Source: Sphingobium faniae
GTDB taxonomy: Bacteria; Pseudomonadota; Alphaproteobacteria; Sphingomonadales; Sphingomonadaceae
Reading direction: 5' to 3'
NCBI GenBank assembly: GCA_900100475.1
Contig: FMTU01000005.1
Location: forward strand, 310,001-374,000
DNA length: 64,000 bases
Each line of letters begins with the position of its first letter. Within the stretch, counting starts at the first letter, position 1. The notes beneath the pieces are model-generated. The model saw nothing but the letters and a program-made list of their open reading frames with translations. It was not told where the DNA came from and searched no databases. The translations under genes were made by a program, and so were the position numbers. Of this stretch, positions 49,391-57,578 are shown one piece after another.

Positions 49391-50899
49391 ATGAAAATCG
49401 ACGGCAATCACGCGGAGATCCGCGCGGCCTGGGCCAGTGATCCTGGTCCGGTGATGCAGATGTTCATCAATGGCGAATGGGTGGATTCGTCGAGCGGCGC
49501 CCGTTTCCCATGTTTCGATCCCTATGCGGAGCAGGCATGGGGGTCGGTCCCCGAAGCCACGGCGGAAGATGTCGACGCAGCGGTCCGCGCAGCGCATGAC
49601 GCCTTTGATGGACCGTGGAGAAGCACCTCTCCCGCAGCGCGCTTCGCACTGCTGCGCAAGCTCGGCCAACTCATTGAGGAGAATGCGGAGCTGCTTGCCT
49701 GCACCCAGGTGCGCGAGAATGGCAAGGGCTATGCGGAAATGCGCGGCGGCGTGAACAGCCTGGCATCCGACTGTCATTTCTTCGGCGCCATGGCGGAAAC
49801 CCATCACGGCTACACCGTGCAGCCCAGCCTGCCCCATTTCACCGCCTATACCCGCCGCGAACCGATGGGCGTGATTGCGGCAATCACGCCGTGGAACACG
49901 CCGCTTGGCCTGCTTGGCTGGAAGCTGTTTCCCGCTCTGGCGGCAGGGAACACCATCGTCATCAAGCCTTCGGAAGTGACGCCCATTTCGACGCTGATCC
50001 TGGGCCAGTTGATGGACCGGGCGGGTTTCCCCAAGGGCGTCGTCAACATCGTGACCGGCGCGGGTCCGGTCGGGCAGGCGCTCGTCGCGCATCGGCTGGT
50101 GGACAAAATCGCTTTCACCGGATCGACCGGCACCGGCGCTGCCATTGGCAAGATCGCGGCCGAACGCCACGCCCGTGTGTCGCTGGAACTGGGTGGCAAG
50201 TCGCCCAATATCGTGTTCGATGATGCCGATCTGGATGCCGCATTGCGCGGGATCGTGGCGGGGATTTTCGCCGCGTCGGGCCAGTCCTGCAACGCCGGAT
50301 CGCGCGTGTTGGTGCAGAAGGGCGTGTTTGACGAGGTGGTCCGTGGACTGGTCGACAAGGCGGCCGGCATGCGTTTCGGTGATCCGCTCGATCCCGCGAC
50401 CGAAATCGGTCCGCTGGCGTCAAAGGCGCAACTTGCCAAAGTGACGAGCTATTTCGAGGTCGCGACGCAGGAGGGGATGAAGCCGGCCACGGGCGGAATG
50501 TGCCCGAACCGGCCGGGCCTGTTCGTCGCTCCCACCGTTTTTGCCTCGCCACCGCTGACCTCCCGTCTGGTCAGGGAAGAGATTTTCGGACCCGTCGTGA
50601 TGGTCATCCCGTTCGAGGATGAAGCTGACGCGGTGCGGATCGCGAACGATACGCCCTACGGCCTTGCTTCAGGCGTATGGACCCGCGATCTCGCGCGGGC
50701 CCACCGCATGATCGAGAAAATCCGCGCGGGGGTGGTGTGGGTGAACACCTATCGCATGGGCAGCCACGCCATGCCGTTCGGCGGCTACAAGGCAAGTGGC
50801 ATCGGCCGGGAAATGGGTATCGACGCCCTCGACCAATATACTGAAGTCAAGAGTGTCTGGATCAACACCGCTGGTCCGGCCGATGGGGGCGCGTCATGA
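49391..50899 (+). CDS. aldehyde dehydrogenase
   Basis: 502 residues from the ATG at 49391 (GGAGAGAAG before it). Motifs: MGVIAAITPWNTPLGLLGWKL, Glu266 in VSLELGGKSPN, catalytic Cys300 in ASGQSCNAGSRVL and FGGYKASGIGREMG near the end. It belongs to the general NAD-dependent aldehyde dehydrogenase group (betaine aldehyde/aromatic aldehyde-like). It is last in the amidohydrolase-SDR-ALDH operon. The two ALDHs in the region are of different subfamilies. Confidence 0.94.
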   Translation: MKIDGNHAEIRAAWASDPGPVMQMFINGEWVDSSSGARFPCFDPYAEQAWGSVPEATAEDVDAAVRAAHDAFDGPWRSTSPAARFALLRKLGQLIEENAELLACTQVRENGKGYAEMRGGVNSLASDCHFFGAMAETHHGYTVQPSLPHFTAYTRREPMGVIAAITPWNTPLGLLGWKLFPALAAGNTIVIKPSEVTPISTLILGQLMDRAGFPKGVVNIVTGAGPVGQALVAHRLVDKIAFTGSTGTGAAIGKIAAERHARVSLELGGKSPNIVFDDADLDAALRGIVAGIFAASGQSCNAGSRVLVQKGVFDEVVRGLVDKAAGMRFGDPLDPATEIGPLASKAQLAKVTSYFEVATQEGMKPATGGMCPNRPGLFVAPTVFASPPLTSRLVREEIFGPVVMVIPFEDEADAVRIANDTPYGLASGVWTRDLARAHRMIEKIRAGVVWVNTYRMGSHAMPFGGYKASGIGREMGIDALDQYTEVKSVWINTAGPADGGAS

Positions 50900-51060
50900 T
50901 GATCGAACTGCTGGCTTTCTCTGGCTGGGTTGGCCTGCGACGTTCGCGATCCGGAAGTCGTTCGCGGCGCGATCAATGAAGCGGCCGCCCTGTTCGGCCG
51001 GATCGACATCCCCATGAACTGCGCCTGGTCGGCTTGTGCGGCTTCATGTCAGCATTGTCT
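50896..51060 (+). pseudogene. remnant of a short-chain dehydrogenase gene
   Basis: An ATG overlaps the aldehyde dehydrogenase stop, but the frame soon ends. In another frame, CDVRDPEVVRGAINEAAALF followed by GRIDIPMNCA is the SDR segment that normally reads ...DxxxLVNNAG. The Rossmann start before it and all that follows are lost. This suggests a once longer operon with a further SDR. Confidence 0.65.
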
Positions 51061-51086
51061 GGCCCCAGGGCGGCCACACTATGCGC

Positions 51087-51989
51087 TCATGAGGAGACGA
51101 GCGGGAGAACGTCCTGCGCGATGGCGCGGACCATGGATTGCAGAACTTCCGGATCCCGTCCGTTCAGGGCGTAGATGAAATGATCCGCACCCGCCGCCTG
51201 AAAGCGGGTCGCGATATCGACCATGCGGGCCATGTCCCGCCCATCGACAAGGGAAAGCATCTCATGCCCGGCGCTTTCTGTATCGTCGAGCGCGACATTG
51301 AACCGCGCGCAGACCTCTATCTCCGCAGGATCGCGCCCTGCCTGCTCCGTCATGCGGCGCAGCTCGGCCACCTGCCCGGCAAATTGTTCGGGCGTGACGC
51401 CAACGGGTTGCCAGCCATCACCCATCCGTGCGACGCGCCGCAGCGCGGGCGGACTCGCGCCGCCGATCCAGATCGGAATGCGGCGTTCCCGATAGGGCTT
51501 GGGCGAGGTATGCACATCGCTGAACTGCCAGAACTCCCCTTCATGGGCGGCGCTCTCCTGTTCCCAGAGAGTTCGCAAGATCGCCAGAATCTCATCGGTC
51601 ATCGCGCCGCGCTTTGCCCAGGGCATCCCGAGCACATCGAACTCTTCCTCGACATTGCCCGACCCGACGCCCAGAATGACCCGGCCGCGAGAGAGGCAAT
51701 CCAGCGTTGCGATATATTTGGCCAGATCAAACGGATGGTGGAAAGGCAGCACCAGCACGGACGTGCCGAGCGCGATTTTGGTCGTGCGCGACGCGATGGC
51801 CGACAGGATTGCCAGCGAATGATAATAGGGCCGCTCGCCGATCCGGTCCCGAACATAGGTGACATGGACGAAATGTTCCGATGTCCAGATGGAAGCCAGT
51901 CCAAGCTCTTCGGCCAGAACCGCCAGGTCGATCAGGGTCTCGGGCGATGAGACACCCCAGTTGTTCGGTACGGAGATGCCGATTTTCAT
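51087..51989 (-). CDS. luciferase-like (LLM-class) flavin-dependent oxidoreductase
   Basis: 300 residues. The TIM-barrel start MKIGISVPNNWGVSSPETLI, SIWTSEHFVHVTYV, then LALGTSVLVLPFHHP-type residues, GRVILGVGSGNVEEEFDVLG and IPIWIGGASPPALRRVARMGDGWQP form the LLM signature. It uses FMN or F420 to oxygenate or reduce a substrate. The start overlaps the SRPBCC gene stop (ATGA). It is the last gene of a leftward operon that starts at 55142. Confidence 0.9.
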   Translation of the reverse strand: MKIGISVPNNWGVSSPETLIDLAVLAEELGLASIWTSEHFVHVTYVRDRIGERPYYHSLAILSAIASRTTKIALGTSVLVLPFHHPFDLAKYIATLDCLSRGRVILGVGSGNVEEEFDVLGMPWAKRGAMTDEILAILRTLWEQESAAHEGEFWQFSDVHTSPKPYRERRIPIWIGGASPPALRRVARMGDGWQPVGVTPEQFAGQVAELRRMTEQAGRDPAEIEVCARFNVALDDTESAGHEMLSLVDGRDMARMVDIATRFQAAGADHFIYALNGRDPEVLQSMVRAIAQDVLPLVSS

Positions 51990-52408
51990 GAAGCCAGACC
52001 CAGCGCATCACGCAAATGCCCTATGCGGGCCGCATAGGTCGATTCCATTGCCTGCAATAACGCCTCGCGGCCCGGACGGGCGGGGGCCTGATCGAATTCC
52101 CAACTGATTCGCGTGCTGTTCGCGCCGTTCGGCGCAAGCTGGATCGTTCCGCGCAGCCCGACCAGATTTTCCCGGTCGCATTGTTGGATGGAGTAGATCA
52201 GCCGATGCGCCTCCGGATCGAAGCGGTCTAGGCGTTCGACCGCCGACCAGTCCGCGAAATGGACGGTGCGGACGGCCCCTTCGCCGCTGCCTGCCAGTTC
52301 GCAACGCTCCACCAGCGGGTGCCAGCGCTGCACATTGCCGAAATCGCCCACAAAGGACCAGACGCGATCAATCGGCGCCTCTATGTCCGCGACAATCCGT
52401 CCGCCCAC
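51986..52408 (-). CDS. SRPBCC (polyketide cyclase/START-like) protein
   Basis: 140 residues from the GTG at 52408, which has GGGAG five bases before it. VADIEAPIDRVWSFVGDFGNVQRWHPLVERCELAG is the family start and RISWEFDQAPARPG a later strand. These proteins bind hydrophobic ligands in a deep pocket, and some act as cyclases or aromatases. The frame is open to a GTG at 52438. The gene overlaps the LLM gene by ATGA. Confidence 0.85.
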   Translation of the reverse strand: MGGRIVADIEAPIDRVWSFVGDFGNVQRWHPLVERCELAGSGEGAVRTVHFADWSAVERLDRFDPEAHRLIYSIQQCDRENLVGLRGTIQLAPNGANSTRISWEFDQAPARPGREALLQAMESTYAARIGHLRDALGLAS

Positions 52409-52468
52409 ATCCTCTCTCCCTGTCGCTCTTTTTGCCACGCCTCCCGCCGGGAGGCGATGGCCAGATAA

Positions 52469-53257
52469 TCACTCTGTGGCCCAGATAGCGGGCGGAGGGG
52501 CGTCCACGGTGTCGTAATCGGCAGGGACGCACATTTCGAGGAGGAAGTAATCCTTGGAGAAACCGGGCACATTGTGACGCATGCCCGGCGCGATGCACAT
52601 GGCGTCGCCCGCGTCCATCTTCACCGCTGCGGCATCTTCAACCAGCAGTTTGCCCTGGCCGCGCAGAATATAGAAAATCTGCCCCATCGTGTGAGAGTGC
52701 CAGCCCGTCCCGCCCTCGCTCATCTTGACCGCGCGCACCAGATGAATGTGGATGCGCCGGTCGGTCAGCCCGGCCGTCCCCAGATCGCGATAGCCGAAAA
52801 AGGCGCGCGGGCCGTCTCCGACGATATAGGCGTCCTCGCTTTCGCGGGTGATGACCGTGCCCCCGGTGTCGGGTGAGCCATAATCTTTCGCCGCGGCCTC
52901 GTCGCCTTCGAGCACGAACACTTCGGCGGTGTGGGAGAAGGCCCATTCGATCCCATCGCCCGCGCCGTAGCGCGTCCAGCTATCGAGCGCGCGCAGCACG
53001 GAGGTCTTGTCGCCCTCCCGCACTTCAACCTCTCCGCTCAGCACGAACACGAACAGGAAAGGCGCGGTTTGCGAACCCAGTGAATCGGTCTTTATCGCCT
53101 CGCCATCGGCCCGGTAATGATAAGCGGTCATGACGCCGCCTGTCGCCCGCGTCAGGCCTAGTTCCCGACATTCCAGCCCTGCGCGCCTGCGCCACAGCGC
53201 CGATGCGATCGGGGAAAAGGCAAATGAATCAACTATGGCTGGAAAACTCTCCGACAT
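52469..53257 (-). CDS. bicupin protein
   Basis: 262 residues from the ATG at 53257 (GAGGA before it; the ATG at 53260 is adjacent). Two cupin barrels: FLFVFVLSGEVEVREGDKT in the first half, and in the second the metal motif GWHSHTMGQIFYILRGQG and GDAMCIAPGMRHNVPG. Only the second carries the His-x-His...Glu/Gln-type metal set. It could be a dioxygenase, an isomerase or a binding protein. In the leftward operon with the SRPBCC and LLM genes. Confidence 0.85.
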   Translation of the reverse strand: MSESFPAIVDSFAFSPIASALWRRRAGLECRELGLTRATGGVMTAYHYRADGEAIKTDSLGSQTAPFLFVFVLSGEVEVREGDKTSVLRALDSWTRYGAGDGIEWAFSHTAEVFVLEGDEAAAKDYGSPDTGGTVITRESEDAYIVGDGPRAFFGYRDLGTAGLTDRRIHIHLVRAVKMSEGGTGWHSHTMGQIFYILRGQGKLLVEDAAAVKMDAGDAMCIAPGMRHNVPGFSKDYFLLEMCVPADYDTVDAPPPAIWATE

Positions 53258-53429
53258 CATGTCCTCGCTTGAATCAAACACAGCTTCCCGCCCGGCGGAA
53301 TGCTTGATGAATATTGTGGGCCGTCGGAACGGAGCCCTGATCACTTTTATGCCGCATGTTTTCCGCGGAAGGGGCAGCGTAAATTCGCGAAGGCCATTCG
53401 CACTGAAGCTGCATGAGAGAACCGGGCCG

Positions 53430-54305
53430 TCAGCATGGCGCGGAATGCCTGCCGACAAAATCCGACACGATAACCGCCAATCCCGCAGGGTCGGCATGCA
53501 CGCCAAGCCCGGACGGATCAATATCCGGAACCGTACGCATGTCGGCTGCCGGCAAACAGGCGCGAAGACGAAGCCCTTGACGCCCATATTCCGCATCCTC
53601 GCGATCGCTGACGATCTCGACGATGAGGGCGGGCGCGGAAATCCTTGTCACGGCGTCGGCGAAATCAAACGCGAAATTGGCTTCATAAAAAGCCGCCGCG
53701 TGTCTGCGGCCGAGCAGGTCATCCACGACCTTCGCCTCGACAGCGCGCAGGGCCGCATCCGGTTCCTGTTCGCGGAACAGCGCATCGTCCCACCAGCAGG
53801 AAGTCAGACTACGGCTGGCCGCCGCCCAGCCCCGGACGGTGCTGAACGCTTCGTCCGCGCCATGGGAAAAATAGAGCGGATCGACGATGGCGCGCATGAC
53901 CTGCGCGCGGTGGTCCATTTCCGGGATCAGGCTGTGGCTCTTGCCTGCGATGACGATGCTCGCGCATCGGGCGGGATGTTCGGCAGCCAGCGCCGCCGCC
54001 ACCTTGGCGCCCGAATGCAGCCCGAAGAGATGGGCGCGCCCGATCCCCAACCCGTCGAGCGCGGCGACAATGGCAGCCGCCACGCCCGATATGCCTGCGT
54101 CCCGCGCCATGGGCGCCGAATTGCCGAAGCCTGGCATATCAGGCATGATGATATGGTGACCGGCGGACAGGAATGGCGTCAATGTTGCAAACTGCCTGCT
54201 GCTGCGCGGTGCTCCGCCCAACAGCACGAGCGGCGGCCCCGCGCCCGTCTGTGCGACATGTATCTGCCCATAGGGGCCATCGACATAACAATATCGCGGG
54301 GTCAT
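53430..54305 (-). CDS. alpha/beta hydrolase-fold protein with His in the nucleophile elbow
   Basis: 291 residues from the ATG at 54305 (GGAG seven bases before). The fold reads VDGPYGQIHVAQTGAGPPLVLLGG, HHIIMPDMPGFGNS and HLFGLHSGAKVAAALAAEHP. In the last segment the usual Gly-x-Ser-x-Gly is GLHSG, with His where the nucleophile Ser should be. It lies 41 bases after a stand-alone lipoyl-domain gene. The order lipoyl then hydrolase is that of acetoin dehydrogenase E2 (AcoC), but split into two proteins. Whether it acts as acyltransferase is unknown. Confidence 0.82.
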   Translation of the reverse strand: MTPRYCYVDGPYGQIHVAQTGAGPPLVLLGGAPRSSRQFATLTPFLSAGHHIIMPDMPGFGNSAPMARDAGISGVAAAIVAALDGLGIGRAHLFGLHSGAKVAAALAAEHPARCASIVIAGKSHSLIPEMDHRAQVMRAIVDPLYFSHGADEAFSTVRGWAAASRSLTSCWWDDALFREQEPDAALRAVEAKVVDDLLGRRHAAAFYEANFAFDFADAVTRISAPALIVEIVSDREDAEYGRQGLRLRACLPAADMRTVPDIDPSGLGVHADPAGLAVIVSDFVGRHSAPC

Positions 54306-54346
54306 GAAATGCTCCGGCGGCGCCATCTCCTGACTGCCGATCCGCC

Positions 54347-54577
54347 CTAGCCGATCTGGCCCAGAACGGTGCCGACCTCGTAGGTTTCTCCCACTTCCTT
54401 CAGAATCTGCAATGTGCCCGATGCCGGTGCATCCACTTCCTGCGAGGATTTGTCGCTTTCCAGCAAGAACAGAGGCTCACCCTCCGTGACCGCGCCGCCA
54501 TCCGCCACCAACCATTCGATGAGGGTTCCCTCGTTCATCGAAAAACCAAGTTTCGGAAGTAGTATATCGACTGCCAT
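54347..54577 (-). CDS. stand-alone lipoyl/biotinyl-domain protein
   Basis: 76 residues, one complete domain: ILLPKLGFSMNEGTLIEWLV, FLLESDKSSQEVDAPASGTL with Lys in ESDKSSQ as the lipoylation site, and YEVGTVLGQIG at the end. In 2-oxoacid dehydrogenases this domain is normally the N-terminus of E2 and carries the acyl group from E1. Here it is a separate protein, followed by a hydrolase-fold gene and across from genes for E1-alpha and E1-beta. No full E2 is present in the window. Confidence 0.92.
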   Translation of the reverse strand: MAVDILLPKLGFSMNEGTLIEWLVADGGAVTEGEPLFLLESDKSSQEVDAPASGTLQILKEVGETYEVGTVLGQIG

Positions 54578-54728
54578 CAGATCACCTAATTACATCGTTG
54601 TTGACGTCTGCCCGATCGGATGCATAGCCTTTGATCGGAGCCATAGCGATCGCCTAGCGCGGTGGACCGGAATGTTTGAGCAGCAAGGTCGCAAAACCAT
54701 TTCGCACGCATGCGCGGCCCTGACTGGC

Positions 54729-55142
54729 TTACCAAAAGGCAACGCAATGGCGGCTGGCCATACGCCATTGTCCATCCTGTTTGCGCACGCGATCCGTATA
54801 TTGGCCATAACCTGCGATCTTTGCTGATCCGGCTGTCATGTCGCCCATGATGAAGAAGCTGTGTACCGTGGCTTCCTCTCGGGTGGTGGGATCGGCGATT
54901 ACTTCTGCTGTGGACAGGATATGGCGCATGGTGGAACCCGGGCCGCAAATCTTCGCGTCCCGCATTTCCCGCATGCGCCGAATAATCCCGGCGTGACCAT
55001 GATAGGGTTCTGTCCCTTCGATCGTCCAGACCGCATCCTCGACATATTGGCTGGTCAGGTCGGATTCGACGCGCCATTGGTCGGTGAGGCGGGCCACGCG
55101 GGCGATAAGGTTGCGGATGGCCAGTTCATCCGATGGATCCAT
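54729..55142 (-). CDS. SnoaL-like/NTF2-fold protein
   Basis: 137 residues. MDPSDELAIRNLIARVARLTDQWRVE is the helical start of SnoaL_4-type NTF2 proteins, followed by YVEDAVWTIEGTEPYHGHAGIIRRM, MRHILSTAEVIADPT and GYGQYTDRVRKQDGQWRMASR. The family includes ketosteroid isomerase-like enzymes and dehydratases that act in a cone-shaped pocket. It is the first gene of the leftward operon that includes the lipoyl, hydrolase, bicupin, SRPBCC and LLM genes. Confidence 0.85.
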   Translation of the reverse strand: MDPSDELAIRNLIARVARLTDQWRVESDLTSQYVEDAVWTIEGTEPYHGHAGIIRRMREMRDAKICGPGSTMRHILSTAEVIADPTTREEATVHSFFIMGDMTAGSAKIAGYGQYTDRVRKQDGQWRMASRHCVAFW

Positions 55143-55516
55143 ATCTGTTTCTCCGCTGGAAACTTCCTGTTCCTCAACAGGCGCAGGGCGGGTGGGGCAA
55201 CCGGATTTGCGTGCGTGCTCCGTTCGATAGGCTTCGCTGCTTCCTTAGCGTTTCGTGCGCCAATCACGCCTAGGCAAATCTGCAAATAGGGTTTGCAAGT
55301 TTCTCGTTTCGACAGGCGTCAAAGTTGCCATATCGTCCGGCGCTGAACTTCGGTCGAACAGGATGCTGGGGCTTTATGCTTGATCACGGTGTAATTATTC
55401 GACCAAAAATCAGATAGGGATATTTCAATAAAATATACCATAATCAAAACTATTCACATAAACAATAGTTTCATTCTCAAATAATGTCATCACTCCATTA
55501 AAAATCGAGGATAGCG
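55143..55516. promoter_or_regulatory. divergent AT-rich control region
   Basis: 374 bases between the leftward SnoaL-led operon and the rightward E1 operon, with no supported gene. From 55370 to 55500 it is clearly more AT-rich than its surroundings, as expected for promoters. It contains the operator-like motif on the minus strand at 55431-55442 (TATGGTATATTT). Confidence 0.55.
55431..55442 (-). promoter_or_regulatory. operator-like motif copy e
   Basis: TATGGTATATTT on the minus strand, identical over TGGTATATTT to the copy at 45291. It lies 75 bases before the E1-alpha start. Relative to the gene it reads in the same direction as copies a, c and d do to theirs. Confidence 0.5.
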
Positions 55517-56527
55517 ATGCCGTTCACGAACCGATTTGACAGCGCTACACTTGTCGAAATTTATCGGCGAATGTTTCTGATAAAGCATAATGACGATATG
55601 GTTCATGCTGCGGCAAAAGCTGGCCGCCTGAACCTGATCTATTATTCTCCGCGCGGGCAGGAAGTGATCCCGTCGGCGTTGAGCGTGCATCTGAACGATG
55701 AAGATTATATCTGCACCATCTATCGCGGCGTCCATGACCAGCTTGCCAAGGGCTTGCCCGCCAGGCTGATCTGGGCGGAATATGCCGGCCGCGCGACGGG
55801 TAGTTGCAAGGGCAAGGGCGGCCCGATGCATATCACCTATCCCGAAGGGGGCGTCATGGTGACGACAGGTGTCGTCGGATCGAGCATGCCGATCGCGGTC
55901 GGGCTGGGCCTCTCATCGCAGGTCAACGGGAACCAGCGCGTGACGGTGGCGAATTTCGGTGATGGCGCGTCGAACATCGGCGCATTCCACGAATCCATGA
56001 ACCTCGCCGCGGTGTGGAAGCTGCCGGTCATTTTCATGTGCCAGAATAATCGTTTCGCCGAACATTCGCGATTCGAAAAGTTCACCGGCGGGGGCAGCGT
56101 TTCCAAACGCGCCGAAGGATATGGCATGGTCGGCGTCACTGTCGACGGCAATGATCCCGAGGCCGTCTGGAACGCCGCAAGGGACGCTGTGGCGCGTGCG
56201 CGCGCCGGGGAAGGGCCGACGCTGATCGAGGCCAATACCTTCCGTTTCCAGGGGCATTTGCTGGGCGATCCGGGTGATTATATCCCTGCGGATGAAATGG
56301 CGGCCGCCCGGGCGAACGACCCGGTCGACAAGGTGCGCCAGAAGCTGCTGGACGAAGGGCATATCGACGAAGCAGCACTCCAGACGCTGGAGGACGCCGT
56401 GCGGCAGGAGATCAGGGAAGCGGAGGAATTCGCTCTTTCCAGCCCCTGGCCCGAACTTGATGAACTGTCCACCGACGTCTTTGACACGGTGTCGGAGCCG
56501 CTTTCATCCATTCCCGTTTCCGCCTGA
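55517..56527 (+). CDS. thiamine-dependent dehydrogenase E1 component, alpha subunit
   Basis: 336 residues. The thiamine diphosphate motif runs from NFGDGASNIGAFHESMN to FMCQNNRFAEHS (GDG to NN). YICTIYRGVHDQLAKGLP and CKGKGGPMHITYPE are the E1-alpha active-site segments. The closest known types are pyruvate and acetoin dehydrogenase E1-alpha. It decarboxylates a 2-oxo acid or cleaves an alpha-hydroxyketone and hands the acyl group to a lipoyl domain. It is first of a three-gene operon with E1-beta and an alpha/beta hydrolase. No E2/E3 gene follows, so the lipoyl protein at 54347 is the likely partner. Confidence 0.92.
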   Translation: MPFTNRFDSATLVEIYRRMFLIKHNDDMVHAAAKAGRLNLIYYSPRGQEVIPSALSVHLNDEDYICTIYRGVHDQLAKGLPARLIWAEYAGRATGSCKGKGGPMHITYPEGGVMVTTGVVGSSMPIAVGLGLSSQVNGNQRVTVANFGDGASNIGAFHESMNLAAVWKLPVIFMCQNNRFAEHSRFEKFTGGGSVSKRAEGYGMVGVTVDGNDPEAVWNAARDAVARARAGEGPTLIEANTFRFQGHLLGDPGDYIPADEMAAARANDPVDKVRQKLLDEGHIDEAALQTLEDAVRQEIREAEEFALSSPWPELDELSTDVFDTVSEPLSSIPVSA

Positions 56528-56540
56528 AAGAGTATCCATC

Positions 56541-57521
56541 ATGGACAGAATCACCGTAGGCCAGGCCATTAATCTCGCCTTGCACGACGCCATGCAGTTC
56601 GACTCCAGCGTGATCATGCTGGGCGAGGACGTCGCTGATCCCGAAGGCGGCGGCGTCATGGGCGTCACCAGGAATCTTTCCACCACCTTTGGCGACAATC
56701 GCGTCCGTTCGACGCCTATCGCCGAACAGGCCATCATCGGCGCGGGCGTGGGCGCGGCGCTCGCGGGTCTCCGCCCTGTAACCGAAATCATGCTCATGAA
56801 TTTCACGACCGTGGCCATGGACATGATCGTGAACCACGCCGCCAAGCTGCGTTACATGTCTGGCGGGCAAACCGGCGTCCCCCTCACCATCCGGACGATG
56901 ACAGGCGCGGGCGCGGGCACGGCGGGCCAGCATTCCGATTATCTGGAGGCATGGTTCGCGCATGTGGCGGGCATGAAGGTGGTCACCTTTTCGACGCCGG
57001 CGGATGCCTATTCCCTTCTGCTGGGCGCGATTTTCGATAATGACCCGGTGCTCTTCATCGAAAATATCACCGATTATGGCACCAGCGGCCCTGCGCCGGA
57101 ACGCGGCAAGGTCGCGCGTCTGGGGGAAGCGAAAGTGATCGCGGACGGCAAGGACGTCACGCTGATAAGCTATGGCGCGATCATGAAGACGGTCCTCAAG
57201 GCGCGTCAGGCGCTCGCGAAGGAAGGCATTGATGCCCAGGTGATCGACCTGCGCACGATCGCGCCTTTCGACGCGCAGACCTTGATCGACAATGTCTCGA
57301 AGACGGGCCGGGCCGTTATCATCCACGAAGCGGTGACGGAATTCGGTGTCGGCGCGGAAATCGCGGCGCTGCTTTCCGAGCGCCTTCATGGCAAGCTGAA
57401 GGCGCCTGTCCGCAGGATCGGCTCCAACTTCTCGGCGGTGCCCTTCTCAAAGGTGCTGGAACAGGCCTATGTCCCCAGTGCCGGGTCAATCCAGGAGGTC
57501 GTCAAATCCCTGATGGGATGA
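56541..57521 (+). CDS. thiamine-dependent dehydrogenase E1 component, beta subunit
   Basis: 326 residues from the ATG at 56541. MDRITVGQAINLALHDAMQF, VIMLGEDVADPEGGG, STPIAEQAIIGAGVGAALAGLRPV and the C-terminal VIDLRTIAPFDAQTL and IIHEAVTEFGVGAEIAA are the transketolase-type E1-beta signatures. It pairs with E1-alpha 13 bases upstream. The start choice follows the family; the open frame extends 89 codons upstream as a shadow of E1-alpha. Confidence 0.93.
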   Translation: MDRITVGQAINLALHDAMQFDSSVIMLGEDVADPEGGGVMGVTRNLSTTFGDNRVRSTPIAEQAIIGAGVGAALAGLRPVTEIMLMNFTTVAMDMIVNHAAKLRYMSGGQTGVPLTIRTMTGAGAGTAGQHSDYLEAWFAHVAGMKVVTFSTPADAYSLLLGAIFDNDPVLFIENITDYGTSGPAPERGKVARLGEAKVIADGKDVTLISYGAIMKTVLKARQALAKEGIDAQVIDLRTIAPFDAQTLIDNVSKTGRAVIIHEAVTEFGVGAEIAALLSERLHGKLKAPVRRIGSNFSAVPFSKVLEQAYVPSAGSIQEVVKSLMG

Positions 57522-57578
57522 TCCATCGGTTCTCATTTCAATCCTTACATCCGATCAACGAAAGACAGGAGAGCTTCC

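Noticed and set aside
55143..55297. Small gene upstream of the SnoaL-like gene on the plus strand (54861-55289 frame)
   Set aside because: It is mostly the shadow of the SnoaL-like gene and has no ribosome binding site.
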